Below are positions 34,202 to 46,175 of a DNA stretch of 64,000 nt, one piece after another. The notes under the pieces are model-generated. The model worked only from the letters and a program-made list of their open reading frames with translations. It was not told the origin of the DNA and made no database searches. A program made the translations under genes and the position numbers. Source of the DNA: Taxillus chinensis (lineage: Eukaryota > Streptophyta > Magnoliopsida > Santalales > Loranthaceae); contig CM042084.1 in NCBI GenBank assembly GCA_023512835.1, positions 58,024,793 to 58,088,792 of the forward strand, written 5' to 3'. Within the stretch, counting starts at the first letter, position 1; the number at the start of each line of letters is the position of its first letter.

Positions 34202-35270
34202 ACCACTTGTGCTTTTCCTGTCGATGCGACACCCAGTGAAGTCGCATCGAGTATCCGGATAAGGTGAAGTTGGACTCCTTTGGATACCAGAGTCCCAAAT
34301 TCATCGTTCCCTTGAGATACCTTAATATCCGTTTAACATGAAGCATATGTGACTCCTTGGGATTCGCCTGGTATCGTGCATAGATGCAAGTTGCAAACAT
34401 AATGTCTGGGTGACTTGTCAGAAGATACAAGAAGGATCCTATCATCCCTACGTAGTTAGTCACATTTATCGATATGCCGTCCACATCAGGATCTAACTTG
34501 GCACTGACAGGCATGGGAGTTTTGACGGGAGATGAACCTTCCATACCAAACTTCTTAATAAGATCGCGAGTGTACTTAGCTTGATTAATGAAGATTCCTT
34601 CCTTCAATTGTTCAACTTCTATTCCAAGGAAGTAGGACAGTTCTCCCATCATGCTCATCTTAAACTTGCATGTCATCAACTTTGCAAACTCTTCACAAAG
34701 CTTCGGATTTGTTGATCCGAAAATGATATCATCCACATATATCTGTACGATTAGAGTGTGTCCTTTCTCTTTTCGTAGAAATAAGGTGGTGTCTATCTTC
34801 CCTTTTAGGAAGTTGTGAGCAAGCAGGAATTCTGACACTGTGTTGTACCTGGCTCTTGGAGCTTGCTTCAAACCATATAAGGCCTTCCGAAGCTTGTAGA
34901 CTAGATGTCCTGCCTTAGGTTCAACGAACCCGGGAGGTTGTTCAACGTACAGCTCCTCTTGAAGATCTCCATTCAGGAATGCGCTCTTGACGTCCATTTG
35001 ATAAACTATGAAGTTTTCATATGAAGCATACGCCAGAAACATTCGGATTGCCTCAAGTCTTGCTACCGGAGCAAAGGTCTCATCATAGTCTATTCCTTCT
35101 TCTTGACGATATCCTTTGGCTACCAGTCTGGCTTTGTTCCGGATTACTATTCCATCCGTATCAAGCTTGTTCCGGAACACGCATTTAACTCCTATGACTT
35201 GCTGAGACTTCGGCCTTGGTACTAGAGTCCACACATTATTTCCCTTAAATTGATTCAGCTCTTCTTGCAT
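34179..35270 (-). pseudogene. pol: Sire-C reverse transcriptase
   Basis: A 363-codon Copia-type RT. Landmarks: [56 protein letters not shown], and [11 protein letters not shown] with the catalytic Asp pair at about residue 178, then the connection ([26 protein letters not shown]). The last 30 residues are frame-shifted. The same frame continues upstream through 35999 and 37130. Confidence 0.93.
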
Positions 35271-35423
35271 GGCTTCTATCTAATTAGAATCCTAAAGAGC
35301 TTCATCTACCACCTTTGGTTCTATTTGAGATAGAAAAGACGAGTAAAGACACATGTTGAAGGTGGCTGCTCTTGTTCTTACACCAGCAGTAGGATCACCA
35401 ATCACTTGATCTGAGGGATGGTT

Positions 35424-35999
35424 TCAGGTCCATCTGTAATTCTGTGCATATGATGCTTGATCTTGAATAATTTGAAGCTCTGCTAGATTAGGTGGTTCAG
35501 GTATATCTGCTGGTTGAGCTTCTTCCGGACTAGATGTTTCCGTATTAGAAGGTACGGTAGAACTAGGTGGTTCTTCAACACTGTTTCTTTCAGTGTTAAC
35601 TGGTCCGGACGAGCTTGAAGGTGCTCCGGAATTTTGGGTATCCGAAGAAGTATGTCCGGAGCTTAATGGTAGTCCTGAGTCCGAATCATCCGTAGCATCA
35701 TCCATATAACTTCTTTGTTCCTCGCTGATGCCACGTGGTTGGTCAGAATGTGTAACAGGAACATTCATAAACTTCGAATAGTCGATGTTGCTGTCTGGGA
35801 CCTGTACATTAGAACTTGAAGAAGCAACTTTTGACCAATTAAGATTAGTTTCATCAATGGTCACATGGATAGATTCTTCAACTTTAAAAAGTTTTCTATT
35901 AAAGACCCGATAAGCCCTGCTATGTAATGAGTACCCGACAAAAATCCCATCATCAGATTTTGGTTTAAATTTATTCCGGGTTTCTTTGCCATTTATCAA
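35424..35999 (-). pseudogene. pol: Sire-C integrase C-terminal region
   Basis: A 191-codon segment in frame with RT and integrase, between stops at 36039 and 35424. It starts with the conserved NGKETRNKFKPKSDDGIFVGYS segment (chromodomain-position part of Copia integrases) and continues as a Ser/Pro/Glu-rich linker. Confidence 0.88.
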
Positions 36000-36038
36000 T
36001 ATATAGCAAGTACACCCAAAAGCTGTGAAATGTGAAAT

Positions 36039-37130
36039 TCAAGGCTTTCGTTCTCTCCACATCTCATAGGGTGTTTTCATGGTAGATTTATTTATTAGAG
36101 TTTTGTTTTGAACATAGCAGGCAGTGGACATAGCTTCAGCCCATAAACTGAGAGGAAGCGTTGCCCCTGCTAACATAGATCTGCCAGCCTCGACTAAAGT
36201 ACGATTCTTGCGCTCAGCTACCCCATTTTGTTGTGGAGTTCTGGGCACAGAGAAGTCATGCTGAATGCCCTGTTCAGAACAATATGATCTCATATCAGAA
36301 AAATCAAATTCTGTACCATGATCACTCCTGATGCACTTTATGCTAAGTTCTTGTGAGTTGCTTATCCAGTCGAAAAGATCTATAAGATGCACAAAAGTTT
36401 GATCCTTTGATTTCAGGAACATTACCCATGTGTATCTGGTGAAATCATCGATAACCACAAGGGTATATCTCGCACCAGCCAGCGAAGGAACAGAAATAGG
36501 ACCACAGAGGTCCATATGAAGAAGTTGCAGAGGAGCAGATATTGAGTTAACTGATTTGCTCTTAAAGCTATGTTTGGTCTGTTTGCCAAGTTGGCATTCT
36601 CGACAGAGAGTGTCTCTGGAGTATTTGAGTTTAGGTAAACCAGTGACAAGATCAAGTGATGCTAACTTAGACAGTGTCTTAAAGTTTAAATGTGCGCATC
36701 GCTTGTGCCATAACCAACTATCTTCATCTAAAGCTTTAGTGAGGAAGCATATAAGGTCAAAAGAATTATTTCTTAAGACCACTGAGTATATGTCCCCATC
36801 TCTTGATCTGGATAACTTAACATCTCCGGATAAGTTTTCCCTTACTGTATAGGTGTTGGACATAAAGGAAATAGTAAATCCTTTGTCATATAAATTACTG
36901 ACACTTAGCAAATTATGCTTCAAACCTTTGACTAGTGCAACTCTAGTGATTGATACACAGCCGTTGGTTAAAGTGCCATACCCGACAATCTTTCCTTTGC
37001 TGTTGTCGCCATATGAAACGGATGGACCTCGTTTTTCATTAACTTCAACAAGCAGAGTCTGATCACCTGTCATATGTCTGGAGCATCCACTATCGAGGAT
37101 CCACTTGCTTTGATTGATCTTTAACTTCAA
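36039..37130 (-). pseudogene. pol: Sire-C protease end and integrase
   Basis: A 363-codon segment. Protease motif WILDSGCSRHMTG has its Asp at residue 13. The pre-integrase zinc site (H...H...C..C) is at about 140-190 (LWHKRCAHLN, CRECQLGK). The integrase core has Asp in HMDLCGP (about 209), Asp in CIRSDHGTEF (about 268) and Glu in NGVAERKNRTL (about 306), so the DDE triad is complete. The end at 36039 is a TGA in the middle of the domain. Confidence 0.93.
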
Positions 37131-37418
37131 GTGATCCGGCAGTACATTCCAGAGATGCTCCTGAAAAACAGCAGTTTACAGTTTTGGTGCCCAAACTTGT
37201 TTCGGGTGGTTAGAAAGAACAGCAGTAATGTCAACAGTTCCGGATTTGACTTTGCTAGGACTTTTAGCTCTCCAAGTTGATTTTAATTTGTTAGTTTCAG
37301 CTGTTTCTTTTATTTGGGTTATCTTGGGGGAGATACTCCTTTGAGGTTTAGATTTTGTTATGCTCGAAGAACCCTTTTTATTGAACTGATCTTTATTGGT
37401 ACGAATTTGATTACAAAG

Positions 37419-38333
37419 CTAGTTATCAGATAAACTCCAACATTCATAGTGATAATGGCCTATTTCCCTACAGATGGAACAGACACTATAATACGGAGTA
37501 CAAACAGGAGATACAGGTCTCTTAGATTTTAGAGACTTTCTACTCTGTTCCCTGTGGCCTAATCCATTGCGTTTGGGTGACACGCTCTTGGCCCTAGATG
37601 CATCAGCCTTATCCTTTCCTTTCTTTTTGGGTGCTACAGTTTTGGCTTTAACTGCAGCAGCCTTCCCTTCATCATTAGTTATGGGTGCTACTGCTTCGGG
37701 AAGTGCAGTAACAGCCTCGACTCCACAGTCATAAACTATGGTGCCACCTAAAATGAAACCATCCAACGGTTTAGACGTACTAACAGGATATAAGTTGGTT
37801 AGTTTTAGAGTGAAATCCGGAGGACACTCAGTAGCTTGAGCATTGGAGGTTGACGATTCTGAGCCTAGGCCAGGTTTGACTCGAATATTATCCGGATCAG
37901 TCCTAAATGAAGAGGCTATTTCCCCGGATTTAAGCCACTTACAGTTTATTTCCTTTTCTTGTTCAAGTTCATTCTCGAGTCTTTTTACAATAACTTTTAG
38001 GCCTGAGAGATTGGTATTTAGCAGATGATTTTCAGCCCTTAGATCGTGATACCAAGCTTCTTTTCCTCTGAAGTCAGCTATGTCTTTTTCAAGTCTAGTA
38101 ATAGTAAATTCAAGACGTTTATTCTGACTTTCCATATCTTTGTACATTTGAGTAATTATTAGTCTCTCATTCTTTTCATGATCATGTTCAATAATAAGAA
38201 ATTCTATTTTACTCATGAGTTCATAGATAGAAGGTACCTCAGTATTTGCCATGAGGCAGACGTTCGGCTTAGAAGTTGGCTCATCATCCGAGGATTCCTC
38301 CTCTTCTTTCGAGCCACTGAAGTACTTTGTCAT
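37419..38333 (-). pseudogene. gag: Sire-C gag C-terminal half
   Basis: A 304-codon segment: acidic start (GSKEEEESSDDEP), a long coiled-coil-like stretch (MYKDMESQNKRLEFTITRLE, VKRLENELEQEKEINC), a Lys/Ala-rich basic region, and a complete zinc knuckle CSICREIGHYHYEC (C-X2-C-X4-H-X4-C) near the end. It continues in frame toward the protease. Confidence 0.9.
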
Positions 38334-38686
38334 GAGCGCCTTCCTCTTGTTCTTGCTGTTGTCTGAGGTGATACGTCGAGGTGTAACCTTGTCACTTTTC
38401 TCTACCGTCTTAGATTTGGATCTGCATTCCTTGGCCCAGTGACCGGGTTTCCCATAATTAAAGCATTCTTGGGAGCTTGACTCCGATCGTTCCTTCCTTC
38501 TGGATGATGAGGAGCCTCTTCTGAATCCTTTTCTACTTTTCCGAAGGAATCGTTCAAAGGATTTAATAAGAAGAGCTATTTCCTCTTCTGCGTCTGAATC
38601 AGAATTCTCTGACTCATCCGTATCATCCTCTTGATGATTACTGGAGCATTCCGTAGCTTTGAGAGCTACTCCTTTTTCTTTTCGAG
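38334..38686 (-). pseudogene. gag: Sire-C gag, first zinc-knuckle region
   Basis: Links the two gag ORFs across a frame change. At about 38430-38470 it encodes CFNYGKPGHWAKEC, a knuckle in which Tyr stands in place of the second Cys. Sire-A has Arg at this position. Confidence 0.75.
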
Positions 38687-39476
38687 CTATTTTCTCATCA
38701 CGGTCGGTGTATCCGAATCTGACCTCTTGAGTCCGAAGCTCTCCGTATATTTCTTCACGGGCGAGAACGGCCGCTTTTTGTTAGCTTGCATCCGGAGCCG
38801 CTTGGAGTAGTAGCGATCCGACAAGGATCGAAAGAACTTGTCATTGATTTGAGACTGAGTGTAGTGTTCATTGACAGTTTTTAGCTCTAGAATGAGCTTG
38901 CCGAATCTCCGATAGATACTCTCAAGGGATTTGCCAGGTTTGTGATTGAAACTCTCAAAGTTCCGCTCGAGAGCACATATCACGTTTTGCATCCGGGACC
39001 GACTTCCCTCATAGAGGATTGTCGCTTTATCCCGGACGGCTTTTGCCGACGTGCAGCCCTGGACGTCCGTGAAAGCCTCGGAATCCAAAGACGATGTAAC
39101 GTAAGCCAGAGCCTTTTCGCTAGCGCACTGCCAGGCTCTTTCATCGTCGGTAAGTTCGGCATCCGTCTTTGGCCTTCTAACTCCATGTTCTCCGATAGTC
39201 ATCGGAATTGGAATCTCCTGATGAAGACAGGGCCACATGAGATGATCATGGCATACCATAAACATCTTCATGCGAGCTTTCCACTGGGAGAAAAGCTCAG
39301 GTGTGAATTTGGGCGGTTTTGTCAGAGTAAAACCAGAACTCCGTGGTTGAGCAGTGGAGGTAGCAGCAAGTTGAGGTGGGCCGACGTTTTCACTGCTGCT
39401 TCGATTCGGGATGGCTCTTGTGCACCTACGGAGTTAAGGCGAGTGTTGAATAGCATACTGCTTTCTTCGGCCATTG
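38687..39476 (-). pseudogene. gag: Sire-C gag N-terminal half
   Basis: The 194-codon open stretch 38687-39271 (HMKMFMVC start in the track frame, RALERNFESFNHKPGKSLESIYRRF, NDKFFRSLSDRYYSKRL) has the Copia-type gag fold region. The true start is upstream at about 39474 (MAEESSMLFNTRLN region), separated by a frame change near 39330-39420. Confidence 0.88.
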
Positions 39477-39520
39477 CTGAGAGTGAAAGAGTGGGATCTC
39501 TACATAGAACAAATAGAATT

Positions 39521-39532
39521 GCTCTAATACCA
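39521..39532 (-). other. Primer binding site, initiator tRNA-Met type (Sire-C)
   Basis: TGGTATTAGAGC on the minus strand, 2 bp from the 5' LTR. Confidence 0.88.
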
Positions 39533-39534
39533 CT

Positions 39535-40283
39535 TGATGGTCCCTTGGAGCCTAAAGGGGGGGGGGGGGTAAATAGGCTCTTATCGAAACTCTTTCTATT
39601 CTCTTATGACACAAACACTTATCTAGTTAAGTGATAGAATCACTGCAGAAGATAACCAGATAGTGGAAGTATTTTGTTTTATTATCAAAAGATAAATACA
39701 ACAAAATAGAAGCAAGCATCGGGACACCACGAGTTGATAATGTTAAATGCGGTTAAGTTGAAGCAGCATCTTCTTGGTCCGGTGTAATTTTGCTTACTCC
39801 GTAGCTAATGAAGCTCAAAACCTTACTCCGTGTCAGTGGTTGCTTACTCCATATCTATTTGGTACTAGAATCCTTAGTCCGTGTCAGCGCTTCCTTACTC
39901 CGTATGTAAGTTCCTTACTCCGTGTGAGTCAAAAGGATCGGATGGCTTACTCCATACTAGCACATCCTTACTCCGCATGAGTGACTTAGCCCGTTTGAAG
40001 CATTAAGAGCAGATTCCGTAATCCGTAGCTTTTAAGTTCTTAGTTCGCACGAATGTTCCTTATTCCGTATGTATTGGTGACTTGGTTATTTACCAAGTGT
40101 TTGACGACACTGACTCTTGTCCGGATCAGGATTATGTATCTTGTCCTTAGCTTTGCTCTCACGAGTGTATCTCCGGATTAATAACATATCTTCTGCAATG
40201 ATGATCAAAGCAACACAAAAGATCTTAAATCAAATTACATAGGGCTTTATCAGCATGATCCAAATTCTGGGCTTGATCCAACA
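39535..40283 (-). repeat. LTR shared by Sire-C and Sire-B, internally deleted
   Basis: 749 bp against about 1400 in relatives. After CAAAATAGAAGCAAG (39717) the sequence jumps to CATCGGGACACCACG, and a second loss follows CCGCATGAGTGA. It acts as 5' LTR for Sire-C and is directly followed by the polypurine tract of Sire-B. Confidence 0.88.
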
Positions 40284-40539
40284 ATCTCCCCCAATTATGG
40301 ATATGCCCAAACCCTTTGTAATCGAATCTGGTAAGCAGTGCAAAAAGATAACATACAGAATACACATCACAACCATTTTCATTTATCAGCAACAGAGTAC
40401 AATTTAGCCTTTATACAAGATTTTCATTAAGGTACATAAGGCTTACTATACTTGAAGATCATTGTTGCTGCTTTTTCCCTAAGTTCCATTGTCTGCTTCA
40501 TCATATAAGTGGTGTGTTGGCTCCAAGATTTGTCCACAC

Positions 40540-41985
40540 TTAAGAATGACTTGATGAAGTAACAGACAAAGGAGAACAAATCTTGCCCCAGAATGTCGCC
40601 TTCAGCTTCTCAGTTGGTCTCAAAGGAGTGATGCCCAACTTTTCATATAATCCGGCTTTCTTCACGGCTTCAGTCAACCTAAGACACAGTGGTTCCCATT
40701 GATTCTTTCTTACATACTGCTCTACAATCTGATGAGAATCAATCAGAATCATCTGTTTAGACTGAATCATGAAGACAGCCATCATGAAATGTGGCGACAT
40801 GATCCGGTACGGAATGAGGGTAGTTGAGAGAGTACTCCATGGCTTGCTATCCTCAGCAGTTCCATCAATAAAGGACTGAATAATATCTATACTGGGAAGA
40901 TAGCCCTCATTCCAGCATGGCAGAACTTCAAACAAGTGGCCGTCCTTGTACAGAGATGGAAACAGCCTCATCTTCATTTTAGCAGCCCTAGAGAAGTTGT
41001 CAATGTCGTCTGTTGTAAAGAGGCCTTTCTCCGAACAAAGGGTCCGAATGTCATCCAGGGAGAAAGGGTACAGGTCAGAGAGACATCTTCTCTCGGCAAA
41101 AGACACAGCATAGGACTTCATTGCCTTACGCACGCTTCTATCCGCATCAGAAGGGTCACACGCTGCGTATGATGGGAGGAAGGTGTCAGCTGCGGATGGA
41201 GAGGATGGAGGAAGAGCTGCACTCGAGGAGCTTGGCTGAGAGAAGCGGCTACGTTTGGGGATTTGAACTCCCTGAAGCAATGAAGAGGTAGGCCGCTTCT
41301 CAGCACAAGTGGAGGTTTGTGATGCAGGAGGAGCAGAAGGATCAGATGACATTCTCTCCCCCGGTTTGGCAGATCGCCGGGAACCAACGGGAGGGCGAGC
41401 CATCGTGTGCGCCAGGTCCGCGAAGGAGGTAGACAAGGAGTGGACGAACGAGGTGACGAGATCCATCTTCTGTTCCATGGAAGTGGAGGAGTCAGTGAGA
41501 GCGGAGAGAAGTTGGGCGCCAAGAGCATCAAACTTGGCGGCGATGGCGGATATTTGGGTGCTATGAGCTTGGGCGTGTCGGTCCAGCTGGGCGGAGAGCA
41601 CAGCGTCGGAGTGAACCGTGCCAAAAGAAGCACGCCCAAGGGCCAACTCCGGAGCTTTGGAGGACTCCCCCGCATGAATAGGAGCAGGTGTGTGCTGGGC
41701 AGAGGAGCCTGCAGGAGCATCAGCAGCAGCAGTAGAAGGGGCATCCGGAGCATCAGAGGCATCCGGAGCAGCGGACCCGCTTTGACCAGATAGGTCAACA
41801 ACGGGAATGGCGTTAGCAGGAGAAGAAGGTCCAGCCTTAGCAGGGGAAGGACTCCGTGCGGCATGGACCGGGCTGGAGGGGGTAGGGAACGGCACATCTG
41901 GAATGGAGGCCAGCGTAAGAAAGCCTTGGTCCAAATTCCAGATGATCATGGTCTCCGGGGATTGGGTATGGCGCGTGTAAAACAC
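40540..41985 (-). pseudogene. Sire-B accessory ORF, linker and Ulp1-like domain
   Basis: A 481-codon open stretch, the longest uninterrupted piece of the accessory protein in the window. Pro/Ala/Ser-rich linker to about residue 140, a heptad-like stretch (LSAQLDRHAQAHSTQISAIA), a basic IPKRSRF segment near residue 250, then the Ulp1-like domain from about residue 290. In that domain SPHFMM has the putative catalytic His and ILIDSHQ the Asp. The Cys-containing end is lost in a deletion near 40560, where reading shifts to SPLSVTSSSHS. The N-terminus is replaced by the S3 insertion. Confidence 0.85.
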
Positions 41986-42028
41986 CCGGAGATCGGTGTC
42001 AATGGAGGCAGTGTGGGCAAGGCTAAAA

Positions 42029-43920
42029 CACCCACCTATCGCCTGCTAGGTCCTGCAAAGAACAGTTCATAGGAGGGGTGAGCACACCACAGCTCAGTAG
42101 GGATCAAGTCTCCCCAGTCCCGTCCCACTCTAAAACTATGCATGTCAAGTGGATGCATGTGCTTGTGTAGTGACTTAAGCTAAAACAATAATCATCACCC
42201 AGTAAACACGCCTCATACCTCTGCCTGCACAGGAGGGCAGACGACACCCCGCCACCACGGCGACGTGACATGCCACACCAGGCAAATGTGAATCTCATCT
42301 CAAGGGGTACAAGATAATGACCGTCCCATACTCGCCTCAATTCCCCGCGTTTCTGGGGTTCTTATCTCAACTCCCCGCGTTTCTGGGGTCCTCAGCATAC
42401 ACATTTCAACATATACAACTCAATAAACATAACTCAACAAACACAGTACAAACATGCAATTCATTTAACATACAGAAAACTCAACTCAGAATGGAAAACA
42501 ACAGATAGTCTCAGAACAATCAAATCATTACATATAACATCACCTAACCCCTCATGGTCCCTAAAGTCCACACATTTCTCACACTCATAGTCTGGATTGT
42601 AAACAACTTTTCAAAGGAAGCTTATCCACCTCAAAGGAAGCCCAAAACAAGCTGCTCGTGACAACCTATTGTCACGTGCAGAGGCAAATTTACTCCAAAC
42701 ATCATTCTAACCATCCCAGAAGGTTCAGGGTCGATTTTTAGCCAGAAACAAGGTTGCACGTGAAAAGGTCATTTTCAAGTGCAGAGGTATTTCAACTCAT
42801 ATGCCTCTAAGGAAGTTCCACCTAAAATTTGGGGCTATTTGGAGCAAGAATGAATCTGCAAGTGAAAAAGGCTTTTTCACGTGCAGGCTCCAAAACCTTC
42901 CTTTTATCATTCTAATCATTTTTCCCTAAAGAACCAACCTCAAATTCGTCTTAGTTTAGAAGTTATTGAGGTTCTAAGCCCATAAACCGGGTCTAAAACC
43001 AACTCTGGCCTCACTCTCATATGATTTCCCAATACCAGAGGCCTTAGCCAAGCCAAATACAGGGTTTTCCCAAAACATTTCATCTAAATAATCCCAAGAC
43101 AATGGGTATACAAATGACCCCTAACCCAAAAGTATAAATAATCTCACACGGAAATTCAGAAATTTAGAAAACTCAGACAAAAACCCCAGATCATCCATAG
43201 GTTCAAGGTAGAATTTAGAAACTCAATATATATATATAAAAGGTCCCTTCTCAACATCCCAGATCATCACATAAATTTTATTCTAGAAATCTGTAAGAGA
43301 GAGACGACAATTAGAGAAAAACTTGAAATCCCTACCTCAAGTGTTGTAGAAAAGAATAGGGGAAAAGAATGGAGCGATCTGTATCCCTGCTGCCTCAACG
43401 CCTCTGGCCTCCCGTCGTCTGTAGGAGATCCTTGATCGTCAGAAACCCCTCCACTCTGGGTCGTCTCCCTCTGGATTGTCTCCCTCTCTCTCTCTCCCTC
43501 TCTCTCTCTGGGCGTGTATGTGTGTGACGGCTGCAGGGAAGGTAGGGTTTGGTCCGCTTTTCTTTTCTCCTATTTTATTTCTTTTTATTTTGTTTTTAAT
43601 AGAAGCCCAAGACCAAATGCAGCCCAATGGTTAAGTAAACCCAAGAAGAAAGGCAAAACAGCCCACACTCTCTCATATTGGGTTTTTCCCTTGAAGGGAG
43701 ACCCAAAGCTCAAAATACAAACCCAGGTAATTTAAAAGGGAATATAAAATTATTTGTGAAATCCCAAAAATACCCCTCAGGGCCTCAAATCCCAAATTTA
43801 GTCCAAGTACAGTCAAAATTCACCATTTGATGAGCACATCATTGTGCTGATATTCATTTGTTAAAATAAGGTCTCTAACTCAATGCTGTCTCTAAGGCCC
43901 CTTAAACACGGGTCCTTACA
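42029..43920 (-). mobile_element. S3, partial LTR related to S1, inside Sire-B
   Basis: 1892 bp. On the minus strand it starts TGTAAGGACCCG, matching the TGTAATGACCCG start of S1, and shares the block around CTGTGGTGTGCTCACCCCTC. The minus-strand 3' end of S1 (about 270 bp) is missing, there is no target duplication, and about 0.9 kb of Sire-B accessory ORF is lost at the site (Sire-D 47815-48711 equivalent). So it is an LTR insertion followed by a deletion over its left edge. It contains CT runs (43470-43510) and three hairpins (42652-42886). No gene. Confidence 0.75.
42652..42886. repeat. Three CACGTG hairpins in S3
   Basis: Inverted repeats at 42652-42681, 42755-42783 and 42856-42886. Arms are CTGCTCGTGACAA/TTGTCACGTGCAG, TGCACGTGAAAA/TTTTCAAGTGCA and CTGCAAGTGAAAAA/TTTTTCACGTGCAG. 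Confidence 0.85.
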
Positions 43921-44120
43921 TCGGTGGTACAGCGGATCCGTTGGTAGTACTCGAGAATGTCGTCTACAAGAAGATCGACAAGATTGGAGATCAAGTCTAG
44001 TATGTGAGAGGCTTCTAGAAGAGGGTGAAGATGGGAAAACCAGTCCGGAGGGTTGGAGACTGCGCTCCAATCGACCAGATGGACGGGATTGACGCCAGAA
44101 AGAGAGGTTCTGGGTGCCAT
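43921..44120 (-). pseudogene. Sire-B accessory ORF, N-terminal fragment
   Basis: Starts at Met 44120 (MAPRTSLSGVNPVHLVDWSA) and covers about 67 residues up to EYYQRIRCTTD, then is cut by S3. Confidence 0.85.
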
Positions 44121-44630
44121 TGTAGATGAAAGTTGAAGGGCGAGAGGGAAGGCGAGGTTTTAGGGATTGAAGGAGCAACGAGAGTTTTAGGGATTTGAAA
44201 AGAGTAACACTCATGCTTCGCAGGAATGACCAGAATATATAAGACCGAGTCCGTAAATGTCAGCGGGTCTAGGAATGTGGCTAGTGAAACAGTAAACCGC
44301 TTGACAGGCTGATGTCATTAGTCTTGATATCGATGCGCCTCCGAATTAAAAGATGAAGTGGAGACGGCATGACCAAGTAAGGGTAATAGCTGTTTGCCTT
44401 CCGGGGAAGTGTGATCATCCCGAGACATGCATTTAATGAATTATCATGATTCCTCCTCAAAAGCACGCAATATATAATAAGACATGGATTATCGCAATTT
44501 GACAGTGTCAGGAGTCCGGAGGAATGAACCGACAATCATCCGAAATTAACGATAATCTTGTGACGAGTATCCGGATGAAAAGTAGACCGTGTCCGTAGTA
44601 ACAGAGTGCGGTTAAAGAGAAGTAGATTCC
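44121..44630. other. Spacer upstream of Sire-B accessory ORF
   Basis: Colinear with 48909-49415 of Sire-D. The TATA-like TTATATATTC is at 44233-44242 (minus), about 115 bp from the ORF start. No gene. Confidence 0.75.
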
Positions 44631-46032
44631 TGATAGTCCCTTGGAGCCTAGAGGGGGGCGAATAGGCTCTTATCGAAACTCTTTTCTTTCTCTTAAGATA
44701 CAAACACTTATCTAGTTAAGTGATAGAATCACTGCGGAAGATAACCAGATAGTGGAAGTATTTTGTTTTATTATCACAAGACAAATACAACAAAATAGAA
44801 GCAAAACTCTCTTACACTCTGTTTACAAATGAACTCACACACTAGCCAAATTCTATCTCCAAAAATGAAAACGCTTGTGCATACACAGGATTAGTCTTTT
44901 CTTGACAAATGCACATACGCTCTCTTTTCACAAATGTACAAGTATGAATATTTATATAAAACATTCCTAAGAGACAACCTTGGAACTTGTAGTTCCGGAA
45001 TGCGTTCAACACTAACTATCCATCGGTAATCTCTCTGCCTTGACTGTTGCGGATTGTGGAGCTCAAGATCTCGGGTTTGAAGAGTATAAGTGTCTTTGTG
45101 AGTTCCCAAATATAATTAAGGTTGTGTCCACATATCCGGATGATCCACGTGTAAGATTCTTCAGGTTGTCAATAAATTTGTCTTACATCGGGACGCCACG
45201 AGCTGATAACTTTAAATGCGGTTGAGTTGAAGCAGTATCTTCTTGGTCCGGTGTAATTTTCCTTACTCCGTAGCTAATGAGGCTCGGAACCTTACTCTGT
45301 GTCAGTGATTGCTTACTCCGTATCTATTTGGTACTGGAATCCTTAGTCCGTGTCAGCGCTTCCTTACTCCGCATGTAGGTTCCTTACTCCGTATGTAAAT
45401 TCCTTACTCCGTATGTAAGTTCCTTACTCCGGGCGAGTCTTGAAAAGTAGGATGACTTATTCCGTATCAGTGCTTCCTTACTCCGCATGTAAGTTCCTTA
45501 CTCCGTATGTAAATTCCTTACTCCGTATGTAAGTTCCTTACTCCGGGCGAGTCTAAGGGATCGAAGTGCTTACTCCGTACTAGCGCTTCCTTACTCCGTA
45601 TGAGTAAGTTGTCCGGATTCCTTACTCCGCATCTAATTTCCTTACTCCGTGTCTAATAAAGACTCGGGTCCTTATTCCGCATTTGTACTTCCTTACTCCG
45701 CATGTATGGAAGACTCGGATGCCTTACTCCGTGTCTTCTTTTACTTCGTGCGACCTTGTAAACCAAGACTCTTACTTAGCGTCAATTTGACTTAGTCCGC
45801 AAGAATGTTCCTTGTTCCATATGTATTGGTGACTTGGTTACTTACCAAGTGTTTGACGACACTCACTCTTGTCCGGATCAGGATTATGTATCCTGTCCTT
45901 AGCTTTGCTCTCACGAGTGTATCTCCGGATTAATAACATATCTTCTGCAACGATCAAAGAAACACAAAAGATCTCAGATCAAATTACATAAGGCTTTATC
46001 AGCATTATCCAAATTCTAGGCTTGATCCAACA
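44631..46032 (-). repeat. LTR shared by Sire-B and Sire-D, complete
   Basis: 1402 bp, plus-strand ends TGATAGTCCCTTGGAGCC and GATCCAACA. TATA-like element at 44949-44956. Next to it at 46033-46045 is the polypurine tract of Sire-D, so this is the 3' LTR of Sire-D. Confidence 0.92.
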
Positions 46033-46045
46033 ATCTCCCCCAATT
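46033..46045 (-). other. Polypurine tract of Sire-D
   Basis: AATTGGGGGAGAT on the minus strand, directly before the LTR. Confidence 0.85.
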
Positions 46046-46175
46046 ATGGATATGCCCAAACCCTTTGTAATCTAATCTAGTAAGCAGTGCAAAAAGATAA
46101 CATACAGAATACGCATCACAACCAATTTCATTTATCAGCAACTAAGTACAATTCAGCCTTAATACAAGATTTTCA

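Larger units (their letters stand above)
24767..40283 (-). mobile_element. Sire-C, Sirevirus-type element, rearranged and carrying two solo LTRs
   Basis: Bounded by LTRs 24767-26179 (3') and 39535-40283 (5'). The internal region holds accessory ORF remnants, the spacer, pol and gag on the minus strand. Its 3' LTR abuts the middle of the accessory ORF with no polypurine tract, so the Ulp1-like end is deleted. Its 5' LTR is shortened by about half and is directly followed by the polypurine tract of Sire-B, so C and B share this LTR. S1 and S2 interrupt it. Confidence 0.85.
40284..44630 (-). mobile_element. Sire-B internal fragment (accessory ORF and spacer only)
   Basis: Lies between the shared LTR 39535-40283 and LTR 44631-46032. 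It keeps the polypurine tract (40284-40296), the accessory ORF and 500 bp of spacer. Pol and gag are absent: the spacer joins the next LTR at 44630/44631 (GATTCC then TGATAGTCCC). Confidence 0.85.
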
